From contig NZ_QGTR01000001.1 in assembly GCF_003182275.1 (NCBI RefSeq), forward strand, positions 1 through 64,000: a stretch of 64,000 nt of DNA, in the 5' to 3' direction. The notes under the pieces were generated by a model that worked only from the letters and a program-made list of their open reading frames with translations, was not told where the DNA came from and ran no database searches. Source of the DNA: Hoeflea marina. GTDB taxonomy: Bacteria > Pseudomonadota > Alphaproteobacteria > Rhizobiales > Rhizobiaceae. Both the position numbers and the translations under genes were made by a program. Shown piece by piece: positions 34,396-42,850 of this stretch (within the stretch, counting starts at the first letter, position 1; the number at the start of each line of letters is the position of its first letter).

Positions 34396-35922
34396 ATGGT
34401 CGAATCGGAAGCGCAAGGCCGGCTGCCGGGCATTCACCCTGTTGCCGTTGTCGATATAGGGTCGAACTCCGTCCGCCTCGTCATTTACGAGGGGCTGAGC
34501 CGGGCGCCGGCTGTGCTGTTCAATGAGAAGGTGATGTGCGGCCTCGGCCGCGGTCTGGCCGGCAGCGGCCGCATGGACGCCGACGGCATCGCCCGGGCGC
34601 TCGGCGCGCTCAAGCGCTTCCGCGCGCTGGCGCACCAGGCCCGCGCCCGCGACATGCACGTGCTTGCCACCGCCGCCGCCCGCGAGGCCGAGAACGGTCC
34701 GGAATTCATCGCCAATGCGGAAGCGGTGCTCGGCTGCCGGATCAGGGTGCTCAGCGGCGAGGAGGAGGCCAAGTACTCGGCGCTCGGCATCGTCAGCGGC
34801 TATCATCTGCCCGACGGCATTGCAGGCGACCTGGGCGGTGGCTCGCTGGAACTCGTCGATGTCCGGGATCATGCCTATTCCGGCGGCCAGACCCTTCCGC
34901 TGGGCGGCCTGAGGCTTGCCGAACTGGCCGGCAGTTCCGTCACCAAGGCCCGCGCCATCGTGCGCGAGCATCTCAAGAAGGCCCCCGTGCTCAAGGGAGG
35001 GGCAGGGCGCACCTTCTATGCCGTCGGCGGCACCTGGCGCAACATCGCAAAGCTGCACATGGAGATGACCTCCTACCAGCTGCACATGATGCAGGGATAC
35101 GAGATCGCCGCCCCCGAGGCGATCGAGTTTCTCGCAGACGTGGCGCGCATGAAGGGCAGCCACGTCGAGACGCTCAAGGCCGTCTCCAAGAACCGGCGCT
35201 CGCTGCTGCCCTACGGCGCCGTGGCGCTGCAGGAGACGCTGATGGCCATGAAGGCTGAAAGGGTGAGCTTCTCCGCGCTCGGCGTCCGCGAGGGCTATCT
35301 CTATTCGCTCTTGGGCGAGCGCGAGGCGCGCCTCGATCCGCTGCTGACGGCGGCCGGGGAACTCGCCATCCTGCGCGCCCGCTCGCCCGAGCATGCCCGC
35401 GAGCTCGCGCAATGGACCGGCCGGATGTTTCCGGTCTTCGGGATCACCGAAACCGAGGATGACAGCCGCTACCGCCAGGCCGCGTGCCTGCTCGCCGACA
35501 TCTCCTGGCGCGCCCACCCCGATTACCGCGGCCCGCAGGCGCTCAACATCATCGCCCATTCCACCTTCACCGGCATCAGCCATGCCGGCCGCGCCTATAT
35601 CGCGCTGGCCAACTATTTCCGCTTCGAGGGTCTCAACGACGACGGCGTCTCCGCCTCGATGGCGGCGATCGCCACGCCGCGCTATCTCGAGCTCGCCAAG
35701 CTGCTCGGCGGCATGCTGCGCGTGGTCTATCTGTTCTCGGCCTCGATGCCGGGCACCGTGCCGCGGCTGGCCTTCGAGCCGGCGCGCGCCGGCGACGGCG
35801 ATGTCGATATCGTGCTGGTGGTGCCGCGGGACTGCAGCGACCTGATGGGCGAACGGCTCGACGGCCGGCTGCAGCAGCTTGCGAGGCTCACCGGCAAGAA
35901 GCTGGGCTTCCGCCTGGCCTGA
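34396..35922 (+). CDS. ppx: Exopolyphosphatase / guanosine pentaphosphatase family
   Basis: Ppx removes terminal phosphates from polyphosphate and, in related enzymes, hydrolyses pppGpp. The 508-residue protein has the actin-like phosphate loop VVDIGSNSVRLVIYE and the second loop GDLGGGSLELVDV, followed by LPLGGLRL. The C-terminal part (from about 320) is HD-like. Five bases separate it from ppk. In related rhizobia rnd usually follows; here about 21 kb of accessory DNA lies between them and rnd is on the other strand. Confidence 0.95.
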   Translation: MVESEAQGRLPGIHPVAVVDIGSNSVRLVIYEGLSRAPAVLFNEKVMCGLGRGLAGSGRMDADGIARALGALKRFRALAHQARARDMHVLATAAAREAENGPEFIANAEAVLGCRIRVLSGEEEAKYSALGIVSGYHLPDGIAGDLGGGSLELVDVRDHAYSGGQTLPLGGLRLAELAGSSVTKARAIVREHLKKAPVLKGGAGRTFYAVGGTWRNIAKLHMEMTSYQLHMMQGYEIAAPEAIEFLADVARMKGSHVETLKAVSKNRRSLLPYGAVALQETLMAMKAERVSFSALGVREGYLYSLLGEREARLDPLLTAAGELAILRARSPEHARELAQWTGRMFPVFGITETEDDSRYRQAACLLADISWRAHPDYRGPQALNIIAHSTFTGISHAGRAYIALANYFRFEGLNDDGVSASMAAIATPRYLELAKLLGGMLRVVYLFSASMPGTVPRLAFEPARAGDGDVDIVLVVPRDCSDLMGERLDGRLQQLARLTGKKLGFRLA

Positions 35923-36402
35923 GCGGCTGATTGCGTACTCTCCTGCGTCATGACGGGCTCGACCCGGCATCCAGCGGGCTCGTGTCGGCGAGCCGGGGGA
36001 CTCTCGGTCGGGATCGTCTGCAAAAAGAGTCTCTCACCACGCGGACGCGCGGTGGCTGGACCCCGGCTCGGGGGCCGGGGTGACGCTCGGAGGGTACTGT
36101 GGGAGCTCCGGCACCGATCGGGCAAAGAAAAAGGCCGGGCGAAATTCGCACCGACCTTCCTGACTTGCCTCGACACGCTGCCAGTACATCCGTGGTCAGG
36201 GTGGAGACAAATTTCGTGTTGAGACCAATATGGCCCTTCCGCCGGATATTGCAAGGGCGCGCAGGATTATTCTTCCCGACACGGACTACCGACCCGGCGC
36301 GGGGAGCCGGGATGCGGGCCCGGAGGTCATGGCGGCATCCCGGGGGGGCGCTGCCGCGCGCCGGGCTTCGCCACGATGGCTGGTTCAATTCGCCCCGCCG
36401 TG
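35923..36402. other. Intergenic region with palindromic repeats
   Basis: No gene is seen in these 480 bases between convergent ppx and the DUF1428 operon. They hold GC-rich palindromic motifs, including the 31-bp element at 36055-36085 and related stretches near 35950-36000 and 36297-36370. Such elements are typical of rhizobial intergenic repeats and fit a hot spot for rearrangement. Confidence 0.6.
36055..36085. repeat. REP-like palindromic element, copy 1
   Basis: This 31-bp element is identical to 56902-56932 at the other end of the accessory block. Its core ACCCCGGC/GCCGGGGT forms an 8-bp stem. Confidence 0.75.
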
Positions 36403-36756
36403 TCATTCGTCAACAATGACGTCGAAGCCGCCGAAGATCATCCGCTTCATGTCGAAGGGCATTGCCGCCGGGTCAAGCTGCATGCGCGGGTCGCGGAGCG
36501 CGTTGTCGAAGCCGGTCTTCTGGGTTTCCTTGTCCGGCCACCAGACCCAGGAGAAGACCACGGTCTCATCCGGCCGGGCCAGCACCGCCATCGGCAGCGA
36601 CGTCAGTCTGCCTTCCGGCACCTTGTCGCCCCAGGATTCGACGATGCGGCTGGCGCCGTACTCCTTGAACACTCCGGCCATCATCGTGGCCAGCTCCAGA
36701 TAGGCCTGCTTCCTGTCGGTCGCCACCGGGGCGATGAATGCACTGACATAGGCCAT
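36403..36756 (-). CDS. DUF1428 family protein, copy 1 of 3
   Basis: This 117-residue protein belongs to the DUF1428 (YbaA-like) family: MAYVSAFIAPV, VFKEYGASRIVESWGD, PMAVLARPDETVVFSWVWWPDK, and PFDMKRMIFGGF. The family has a ferredoxin-like alpha/beta fold and no known function. It is the last gene of the minus-strand operon that begins with tetR at 41.3 kb. It is as long as its two upstream paralogues and most diverged in the middle (residues 85-105). Confidence 0.88.
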   Translation of the reverse strand: MAYVSAFIAPVATDRKQAYLELATMMAGVFKEYGASRIVESWGDKVPEGRLTSLPMAVLARPDETVVFSWVWWPDKETQKTGFDNALRDPRMQLDPAAMPFDMKRMIFGGFDVIVDE

Positions 36757-36816
36757 TTCCGTTCTCCTCGCGCATTTTCCCGGGGCAGGGCGGGGATCCT
36801 CCCTCCGGGTCCGCTG

Positions 36817-37170
36817 TCAGGCGTCGAGGATGACCTCGAACCCGCCAAAGATCATCCGCTGCATGTCGAAAGGCAGCGAGCCGAGATCGAAATCCATGCG
36901 CTCGTCCGCCATCACCTTTTCCATGCCGGCGACATAGGTCGCCTTGTCCGGCCACCACACCCAGGAGAAGACCACGGTTTCGCTCTCCCCGGCCTGGACC
37001 GCCATCGGCATCGAAGTGAGCTTGCCTTCCGGCACCTCGTCGCCCCAGGTTTCCACCACCCGCAAGGCGCCATGATCCTTGAACACCGCGACCGACCTCG
37101 TCGCGATGTCGAGATAGTCCTGCTTCCGGTCCGACGGCACCGGCGCCATGAATCCGCTGACATATGCCAT
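36817..37170 (-). CDS. DUF1428 family protein, copy 2 of 3
   Basis: This is the second 117-residue DUF1428 paralogue (MAYVSGFMAPVPSDRKQ, VVETWGDEVPEGKLTSMPM, PFDMQRMIFGGFEVILDA). The ATG at 37170 is preferred to an upstream in-frame ATG because MAYV is the shared N-terminus of all three copies and a purine-rich AGGAAACGAAAA ribosome site precedes it. It lies between copies 3 and 1, with 60-90-bp gaps. Confidence 0.88.
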   Translation of the reverse strand: MAYVSGFMAPVPSDRKQDYLDIATRSVAVFKDHGALRVVETWGDEVPEGKLTSMPMAVQAGESETVVFSWVWWPDKATYVAGMEKVMADERMDFDLGSLPFDMQRMIFGGFEVILDA

Positions 37171-37260
37171 TTTTCGTTTCCTTCCTGGGTTCACAAAGGG
37201 CGCGGCCAGGGCCGCGTCTGCATGCGGAACCGGCCTGGCCCGCCGCTGCCGGATCTGCTC

Positions 37261-37614
37261 TCACACGTCGAGAATGACCTCGAAACCGCCGTAGATCATG
37301 CGTTTCATGTCGAACGGAGAGGCCGCCGGATCGAACTTCATGCGCGGATCCTCCATCGACTTCTGCATGCCGCTGGCCTGCGTTTGCTTGTCCGGCCACA
37401 TGACCCACGAGAAGACCACCACTTCGCCGTCCTCGGCCTTCACCGCCATCGGCATCGAGGTGAGCTTGCCGTCCGGCACCTCGTCGCCCCAGCTCTCGAC
37501 CACCTGAATGGCGCCGTGGTCCTTGAAGACCTGGGATGCCAAGGTTGCCATCTCCAGATAGTCCTGCTTTTTCGCGGTCGGCACTGCGACCAGAAATCCG
37601 TTCACATAGGCCAT
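37261..37614 (-). CDS. DUF1428 family protein, copy 3 of 3
   Basis: This is the third 117-residue paralogue and the first in transcript order (MAYVNGFLVAVPTAKKQDY, VVESWGDEVPDGKLTSMPM, PFDMKRMIYGGFEVILDV). It looks closest to the commonly sequenced DUF1428 consensus, so it may be the parental copy. It starts 17 bp after the double-VOC gene. Confidence 0.88.
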   Translation of the reverse strand: MAYVNGFLVAVPTAKKQDYLEMATLASQVFKDHGAIQVVESWGDEVPDGKLTSMPMAVKAEDGEVVVFSWVMWPDKQTQASGMQKSMEDPRMKFDPAASPFDMKRMIYGGFEVILDV

Positions 37615-37631
37615 CTCTTTCTCCCTTGCTC

Positions 37632-38561
37632 CTACTCGCCCCGGGCTGCCGCCTCGAGGGTTGCGATGTCGATCCTGTTCATCGTCAGCATCGCCTGCGT
37701 CACGCGGCTCGCGAGCGCGCGATCCGGCGAGGTCATCAGCCGAGGCAGCGCCGTGGGCACGAGCTGCCAGAATACCCCGAATCTGTCCCTGACCCAACCG
37801 CACCGCATGTCCGAGCCGCCATCGGCTGTCAGCGCCGCCCAGTAGCCGTCGAGCTCGGCCTGGTCCTCGCAAGAGACCATCAGCGACACGCCTTCGTTGA
37901 AGGTGAAATCGTGCGGGCCGTCGCCGTCCATGATGGAAAAACTCTGGCCAAACAGCGTGAACCGGCCGTGAAGCACCGAGTCCCGCGGCTGTCCGTCGCC
38001 CGTCTGCCGATAGCGGACGGCTCCCCTGGCGGAGTTGGGGAAGACGGAGGTGTAGAGATCGATCGCCTCCGCGGCCCGGCCGTCGCGGTCGCCGGTGAAC
38101 ATCAGCGACGGGATGATGCTCTGCCGTTCAGCCGCCCTGTCCCAGGCGGCAATCTGCCAGGAGACGCCGTAGCGGTCGCTGAGCCAGCCGTAGCGCGTGC
38201 TCCAGGGATAGGCGTCGAGCGCCATCAGCACCTGGCCGCCATCGACAAGGCCCGCCCACAGCGCATCGACCTTGTCGTGGCTGTCGAGGTGGACGAAGAA
38301 CGAGATCGACGGGTTCGGCCTGAACACCGGCCCTCCATTGATGCCGCAGAAGGCCTGGCCGTCGAGCTCGAAGCCGACCGTCATCACCTTGCCCGCCGGC
38401 TGGCCGTGGATGTGCTCGCCCTCGCCGCGGTAATGGCTGACCTGGGTGATGCGGCCGCCGGGAAACAGCGATGTGTAGAGCCGGGCGGCGCCTTCGGCCT
38501 CGCTGTCGTACCAGATGAACGGCACGATCTTCCGGCGGGATTGGTCCTCGGATTCGGACAT
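37632..38561 (-). CDS. Double-module VOC protein, PhnB-like
   Basis: The 309-residue protein consists of two tandem PhnB/3-demethylubiquinone-methyltransferase-like VOC modules. The first, about residues 12-145, has IVPFIWYDSEAEGAARLYTSLFP and ends with LSDRYGVSWQI. The second, about 150-285, has IIPSLMFTGDRDGRAAEAIDLYTSVFP and ends with VRDRFGVFWQLVP. The usual single VOC protein of this group has one module, so this is a fusion. PhnB-type proteins lack clear metal ligands and have no proven reaction. It is 21 bp after the DUF4287 gene. Confidence 0.87.
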   Translation of the reverse strand: MSESEDQSRRKIVPFIWYDSEAEGAARLYTSLFPGGRITQVSHYRGEGEHIHGQPAGKVMTVGFELDGQAFCGINGGPVFRPNPSISFFVHLDSHDKVDALWAGLVDGGQVLMALDAYPWSTRYGWLSDRYGVSWQIAAWDRAAERQSIIPSLMFTGDRDGRAAEAIDLYTSVFPNSARGAVRYRQTGDGQPRDSVLHGRFTLFGQSFSIMDGDGPHDFTFNEGVSLMVSCEDQAELDGYWAALTADGGSDMRCGWVRDRFGVFWQLVPTALPRLMTSPDRALASRVTQAMLTMNRIDIATLEAAARGE

Positions 38562-38582
38562 GCTCTGCTCCTGCCTTGCCGG

Positions 38583-38813
38583 TTACGCGCCCGGCATTGG
38601 TTTGATGTTGGAAAACAGCGCCCAGATCGCCATGGCGTGGCCGCGGCCGAGGTCAAAGTCGTCCTTGAGCCAGCCGACGACATCGCCGGCCTTGACCCCT
38701 TTGGCCACCATGCCATCCGCGAGCAGGCCCCTTGCTTCGGCAAGCGCGCGAAAATCCTCGGGCGTCTTGCCGGTCTTCGCCTTGATGGTGTCGAGATAGG
38801 CCTGGAAGCTCAT
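38583..38813 (-). CDS. DUF4287 domain protein
   Basis: This is a 76-residue protein, essentially one DUF4287 domain: SFQAYLDTIKAKTGKTPEDFRALA, then VGWLKDDFDLGRGHAMAIWALF. The family is often fused or adjacent to SRPBCC and DUF5655 domains and has no defined role. Here it sits 12 bp after one VOC gene and 21 bp before another. Its small size and tight packing suggest an accessory subunit. Confidence 0.85.
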   Translation of the reverse strand: MSFQAYLDTIKAKTGKTPEDFRALAEARGLLADGMVAKGVKAGDVVGWLKDDFDLGRGHAMAIWALFSNIKPMPGA

Positions 38814-38825
38814 GGGCGGATTCTC

Positions 38826-39305
38826 CTATTTGCGGATCTCGGCCCGATGCTGCTCGGCGCCTGCCGCCATCTCCTCGGGCGTGAGATCGTATTGGTGGGT
38901 GGCGAAGCTCCAGACGTGACCGAAGGGATCGCGCATCATGCAGAAGCGGTCGCCCCAGAACTGGTCCTCGGGCTTCATCATGATCTCGGCACCCTCGGCC
39001 TCGGCGCGCGCCGCGAAGGCGTCGATGTCGGGAACGAAGACATGCACCGACACCGCGCTGCCGCCATAGCTCTGCGGGCTCTTCATGCCGTGGAGAAAAT
39101 TTTCGTCGACCAGCATGATGGTGCCGCCCTGCAGCGTGATCATGGCGTTCATCAGCTTGCCGTCGGGGCCGGGCATGCGGCCGTTCTCCACCGCCCCGAA
39201 GGCGCGGACATAGAAGTCGATGGCCTCGGCCGCTCCGCGGCAGATCAGATGCGGCGTGACCGGGTTCATTCCCTCGGGCTTGAAGCTCTTGGCTGCTGTG
39301 GGCAT
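38826..39305 (-). CDS. VOC-family protein, PhnB-like
   Basis: The 159-residue protein has one full VOC domain: NPVTPHLICRGAAEAIDFYVRAFGA, MITLQGGTIMLVDEN, VHVFVPDIDAFAARAEAEGAEIM, and FWGDRFCMMRDPFGHVWSFATH. The last block has the His and Glu-like positions of PhnB-type proteins. The ATG at 39305 removes a proline-rich extension. It is cotranscribed with DUF899 (28 bp upstream) and DUF4287 (12 bp downstream). Confidence 0.87.
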   Translation of the reverse strand: MPTAAKSFKPEGMNPVTPHLICRGAAEAIDFYVRAFGAVENGRMPGPDGKLMNAMITLQGGTIMLVDENFLHGMKSPQSYGGSAVSVHVFVPDIDAFAARAEAEGAEIMMKPEDQFWGDRFCMMRDPFGHVWSFATHQYDLTPEEMAAGAEQHRAEIRK

Positions 39306-39333
39306 GGCGGATCCTCCTCCGGAGCCTTGCAGG

Positions 39334-40029
39334 TCAATCGCGGGCGGCGGCGTGCCGGCGGGCGGCGCTGGGCGCGGACGGGTGCTCGTCATACTCGTCG
39401 TGGCGGCGCCACCAGGCGTAGGGATCGCCCTGGGGAGTGCCTTCCGGCGCGTCCTCCCAGTTTTCCTGGCGGCCGTAGGGCGTGATGTCGAGCAGCGTCA
39501 TTGGCGTGCCCAGGCTCTCAACCCCGCGCCCGCTGGTGTAGTAGGTGCGCATGATGCCGGCGTCGGTGTCGAGGAAGACATTGAGGCCGAAGCCGCCGTC
39601 GATGCCGAGGTCGGTGCCGAAGCTGTCGGTGCTTTCATAGAACGGCATGGTCCAGCCCATGCGGCGCTTGTAGGCCTCGATCTGCGGGGAGGGGGCGCGG
39701 GCGATGAAGGCGAGCGTCACGTCGCGAGCATTGAGATGGGCCAGATGCGGCATGTGATCGCCGACCATGCTGCAGCCGGAGCAGGGGGCGGGATCGTTGG
39801 GCTTGAGCATGTGATGGTAGACGATGAGCTGGCTGCGACCCTCGAACAGGCCGTGAAGATCGGTCTCGCCGGCGGGACCTGTGAAGCGGTAGGGCTTTTC
39901 GATCTTCATCCAGGGCATGCGGCGGCGCTGCGCCGCCAGGCGGTCCAGTTCGTGGGTCATGGCCTTTTCCCGGGCCAGCAGCTCCGCATGGGCGGAGCGC
40001 CAGCCGGCTTCATCGACGATCGCGTTCAT
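39334..40029 (-). CDS. DUF899 thioredoxin-like protein
   Basis: The 231-residue protein matches the DUF899 group: EAGWRSAHAELLAREKAMTH, RRRMPWMKIEKPYRF, then IVYHHMLKPNDPAPCSGCSM with a CxxC at the thioredoxin active-site position. The C-terminus YAWWRRHDEYD is also typical. A redox role through the CSGC pair is likely but the partner is unknown. There is no signal peptide, so it is cytoplasmic. Confidence 0.88.
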   Translation of the reverse strand: MNAIVDEAGWRSAHAELLAREKAMTHELDRLAAQRRRMPWMKIEKPYRFTGPAGETDLHGLFEGRSQLIVYHHMLKPNDPAPCSGCSMVGDHMPHLAHLNARDVTLAFIARAPSPQIEAYKRRMGWTMPFYESTDSFGTDLGIDGGFGLNVFLDTDAGIMRTYYTSGRGVESLGTPMTLLDITPYGRQENWEDAPEGTPQGDPYAWWRRHDEYDEHPSAPSAARRHAAARD

Positions 40030-40086
40030 CCTCTTTCTCCCGAATACTGGTTTCGATGATCTGGCAGGCAGCAGGTAGTCCTCGGA

Positions 40087-40572
40087 TCAGGCGTCGGCTG
40101 CCAGCGATTTCGCGGTTTCCTCAAGCTGGTCGGTGGCCTTGCCCCAGCCGTCATGGAAGCCCATCTCCTCGTGGCGCTTGCTGTCCTCGACGCTCCAGTG
40201 GCGGACGACGGCGCGGTAGCGCGTGCCCTTGCCCTCGTCGGCGAAAGTGAGGATGCCGGTCATGAACGGTTTCTCGCTCGGCGCCCAGGCCTCGGTGTAG
40301 GCGTCGGTGAAGACCAGTTTCTCGCCCTCCACCACCTCGAGATAGATGCCGGGATTGGGAAACAGCTCGCCCTCCGGGCTTTCCATCACCACCATCGACG
40401 AGCCTCCGGCGCGCACGTCCATGCTGGCGCTCCTGGTCTTCCAGGGAGCGGGCGTGAACCACTTGACCAGAAGCTCGGGGTCGGTCCAGCAGCGCCAGAC
40501 GAGATCGCGCGGCGCATCGACATAGCGGTCGATGACGAGTTCGCGCTCGGCGGGGAAGTCGGATGTGGTCAT
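40087..40572 (-). CDS. SRPBCC (AHSA1/START-like) protein
   Basis: This is a 161-residue ligand-binding fold: RELVIDRYVDAPRDLVWRCWTDPELLVKWF at the start, GELFPNPGIYLEVVEGEKLVFTD, and a C-terminal helix HDGWGKATDQLEETAKSL. These proteins bind hydrophobic small molecules and rarely have defined enzymology. I prefer the ATG at 40572 because the GAGGAG ribosome site is correctly spaced for it and abuts the ATG at 40578. It is the first structural gene after tetR. Confidence 0.88.
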   Translation of the reverse strand: MTTSDFPAERELVIDRYVDAPRDLVWRCWTDPELLVKWFTPAPWKTRSASMDVRAGGSSMVVMESPEGELFPNPGIYLEVVEGEKLVFTDAYTEAWAPSEKPFMTGILTFADEGKGTRYRAVVRHWSVEDSKRHEEMGFHDGWGKATDQLEETAKSLAADA

Positions 40573-40636
40573 GGTCATCTCCTCATGGTGCATGAAGTAA
40601 GTCCGATCCCGGCGCCCTGCCGCCGGTGGCTCAGGG

Positions 40637-41281
40637 TCAGCCGTTGCCGGCGGTTGCGCCCCCCGGCGGCGAGAACAGCAGCGCAACATAGCGCTTGAGA
40701 TGGTCGACGGATTCGACGGCGACCGTCACCGAATCCTGCGCCTTGGCCAGGATGAAGGCGCCCTGCAGAACCGCTTGGGTGTGCAGCGCCAGGCTGCCCG
40801 CTGTCCAGCCGCGGTCGCCCATGCCGCGCGCGTCCATGGCGGCCTGGATGTCGGGCTCCAGCGTGCGGGCATGACCCGAGATCGACGCCTCGCAGGCGTC
40901 CCGGATCGCCGGCGCCGTCAGATAGGTTTCCTGCACCATGGTACCCACCAGGCAGGTGTAATCCGGCAGCTCGCCGGCCAGCAGCTGGCGGCGGAAATCC
41001 AGATAGCCCGTGAACCGGTCGAGCGGGTCGGCATGAGCGTGGTAGGGCGCCTCGGCGAACAGCCGGCCGGTGAACTCCGCCCAGAAATCGGCGGCGGCAA
41101 CACCGAGCGCCTCCTTGCTCCTGAAGTGATGGAAGAAGGCGCCCTTGGTCACCCCGGCGGCGGCGCAGAGGTCATCCACGGTGGTTCCGGAATAGCCCTT
41201 CGAGCGGATCAGCTGGAAGCCCGCGGCGAGCAACTTGTCGCGGGCGCTCATCTGTGTCGGAATGATGTCTGTGTCGGTCAT
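40637..41281 (-). CDS. TetR/AcrR-family regulator heading the DUF1428 operon
   Basis: The 214-residue regulator has an N-terminal TetR helix-turn-helix (ARDKLLAAGFQLIRSKGYSGTTVDDLCAAAGVTKGAFFHHFRSKEAL) and a helical ligand domain. VGTMVQETYLTAPAIRDAC and the tail resemble the C-terminal domain of the AcrR-like groups. A 16-bp near-palindrome at 41305-41320, directly upstream, is of the ACCNACNNGT-type seen for many TetR proteins. It probably represses itself and the eight downstream genes until an unknown ligand binds. Confidence 0.88.
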   Translation of the reverse strand: MTDTDIIPTQMSARDKLLAAGFQLIRSKGYSGTTVDDLCAAAGVTKGAFFHHFRSKEALGVAAADFWAEFTGRLFAEAPYHAHADPLDRFTGYLDFRRQLLAGELPDYTCLVGTMVQETYLTAPAIRDACEASISGHARTLEPDIQAAMDARGMGDRGWTAGSLALHTQAVLQGAFILAKAQDSVTVAVESVDHLKRYVALLFSPPGGATAGNG

Positions 41282-41304
41282 GCATGTCTCCAGTCAGATA
41301 TCCA

Positions 41305-41320
41305 TACCAACTGGTCGGTA
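41305..41320. promoter_or_regulatory. TetR operator
   Basis: TACCAACTGGTCGGTA is palindromic except for three base pairs (TACC...GGTA outer arms, AC..GT inner arms). It ends 23 bp before the tetR start, between it and the divergent OYE gene. It is the only such site I found in this gap. Confidence 0.7.
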
Positions 41321-41665
41321 CGATTGCAATCCTGCTTTTCGGCCTTTGTTCTTTGCCGCCCCCACGGCGGCCTCGCTCAAGAAAGGGCATTCCGGCCGGA
41401 ACCGCACACCACCGATCCGGTCTGTTTGGAAATGACCTGTCGGCTCGACATTGAGGCGGATTGACGCGGTTGAGCGCTGGAATGCTGCAGGGCCTGGGGA
41501 GGGCGGTCGCCGGCCGGCAACCCGCATGGTCCGGAGCATCAGAAAAATTCGATTGAGCTCTTGCCGGTTCGGGTGGCAGCTGTCGCCCTAAGACCCCATA
41601 TGCGACCGGCATTCGCCACCCCTTTCCAGGAACCATCCCGCCCGCCGCTTACCGAAAGACCTTGC

Positions 41666-42778
41666 ATGACCCAGCTCTTTACCCCGTTCCGGCTTCGCGA
41701 CCTCACCGTGCAGAACCGGCTCGTGGTCTCGCCGATGTGCCAGTATTCCGCCACCGACGGGCTCGCCAACGAGCACCACTACGTCCATCTCGGCCGCTTC
41801 GCGCTCGGCGGTTACGGCCTGGTCATGGTCGAGGCCACCGCGGTGGTGCCGGAAGGCCGCATCACCCATGGCTGCCTCGGCCTCTGGACCGATGCCCAGG
41901 TCGCCCCGCTCGCCCGCATCGTCGATTATCTCCATGCCAACGGCGCCAAAGCCGGCATCCAGATCGGCCATGCAGGCCGCAAGGGCTCGTCGCGGCTGCC
42001 CTGGCGTGGGGTCGGCACCGTCACGCCGCAGGACATGGCCGAGCTCGGCGTCACCCCCTGGACCACCCGGGCGCCCTCGGCGATCGCCGAATCCGATGCC
42101 TATGCCGAGCCTGCCGAAATGACAGTGGCCGAGATCGAGGCGCTGCCCGCCGCCTTCGTCGCCGCAGCGCGCCGCGCGCTTGCCGCCGGATTCGACATCA
42201 TCGAGATCCATGCGGCCCACGGCTACCTCATCAACGAGTTCCTGAGCCCGATCGCCAACAGGCGCGGCGACGCCTATGGCGGCGGCCGCGAGAACCGCAT
42301 GCGCCTAGCGCTCGCGGTGGTCGAGCGGGTGCGCGAGGTCTGGCCGGCAGAGAAGCCGATCTCGGTGCGGATCTCCTCCGTCGATGGCCATGAGCACGGC
42401 TGGAAGATCGAGGACAGCGTCGTGCTCGCCTGCGAACTCAAGGCCCGCGGCGTCGACCTGATCGACTGCTCGGCCAGCGGCTTTGCCGGTTCGCCGCTCA
42501 AGCCCGCCCCGTCCTATCTTGTGCCGCTGGCGGGCCGCATCCGGCAGGAAGCCGGCATCGCCACCATGGCGGTCGGCCTGATCACCACGCCGGAAGCGGC
42601 CGCCGACGCGGTCGACAGCGGCCGGGCCGATCTCGTCGCCATGGCCCGCCAGGCGCTCAACGATCCCAACTTCCCGCATCATGCCCGCGCGGCGCTGGGC
42701 GACGGGGAGGCCTGGACCCACTGGCCGGTGCAGGCGGGCTATGCCGTCAAGCGGCTGCAGGACGCGCTGATGGGGTGA
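41666..42778 (+). CDS. Old yellow enzyme family NADPH:flavin oxidoreductase, YqjM-like
   Basis: The 370-residue FMN enzyme reduces activated C=C bonds of enones, nitro-olefins or similar electrophiles. It has Cys25 in SPMCQYSA, the redox-tuning Cys of YqjM-type (thermophilic-like) OYEs. The catalytic His pair is in IEIHAAHGYL, followed by NEFLSPIANRRGDAYGG, and the FMN-phosphate region is VGLITTPEAA...VAMARQAL. The ATG at 41666 fits the usual N-terminus (MTQLFTPFRLRDLTVQNRLV). It is divergent from tetR; nemA-like genes are often run by TetR proteins, so shared control is plausible. Confidence 0.93.
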   Translation: MTQLFTPFRLRDLTVQNRLVVSPMCQYSATDGLANEHHYVHLGRFALGGYGLVMVEATAVVPEGRITHGCLGLWTDAQVAPLARIVDYLHANGAKAGIQIGHAGRKGSSRLPWRGVGTVTPQDMAELGVTPWTTRAPSAIAESDAYAEPAEMTVAEIEALPAAFVAAARRALAAGFDIIEIHAAHGYLINEFLSPIANRRGDAYGGGRENRMRLALAVVERVREVWPAEKPISVRISSVDGHEHGWKIEDSVVLACELKARGVDLIDCSASGFAGSPLKPAPSYLVPLAGRIRQEAGIATMAVGLITTPEAAADAVDSGRADLVAMARQALNDPNFPHHARAALGDGEAWTHWPVQAGYAVKRLQDALMG

Positions 42779-42850
42779 GCGGCGGCCCCGTCAGCGCGAG
42801 GGGGGCGGAACGATCCGCCGTCCCGGCGCCGCTCGGAGTTACGGCATGGT

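Noticed and set aside
36403-37614. Regular repeats seen at DNA level as a possible array
   Set aside because: The periodicity is explained by three paralogous DUF1428 genes.
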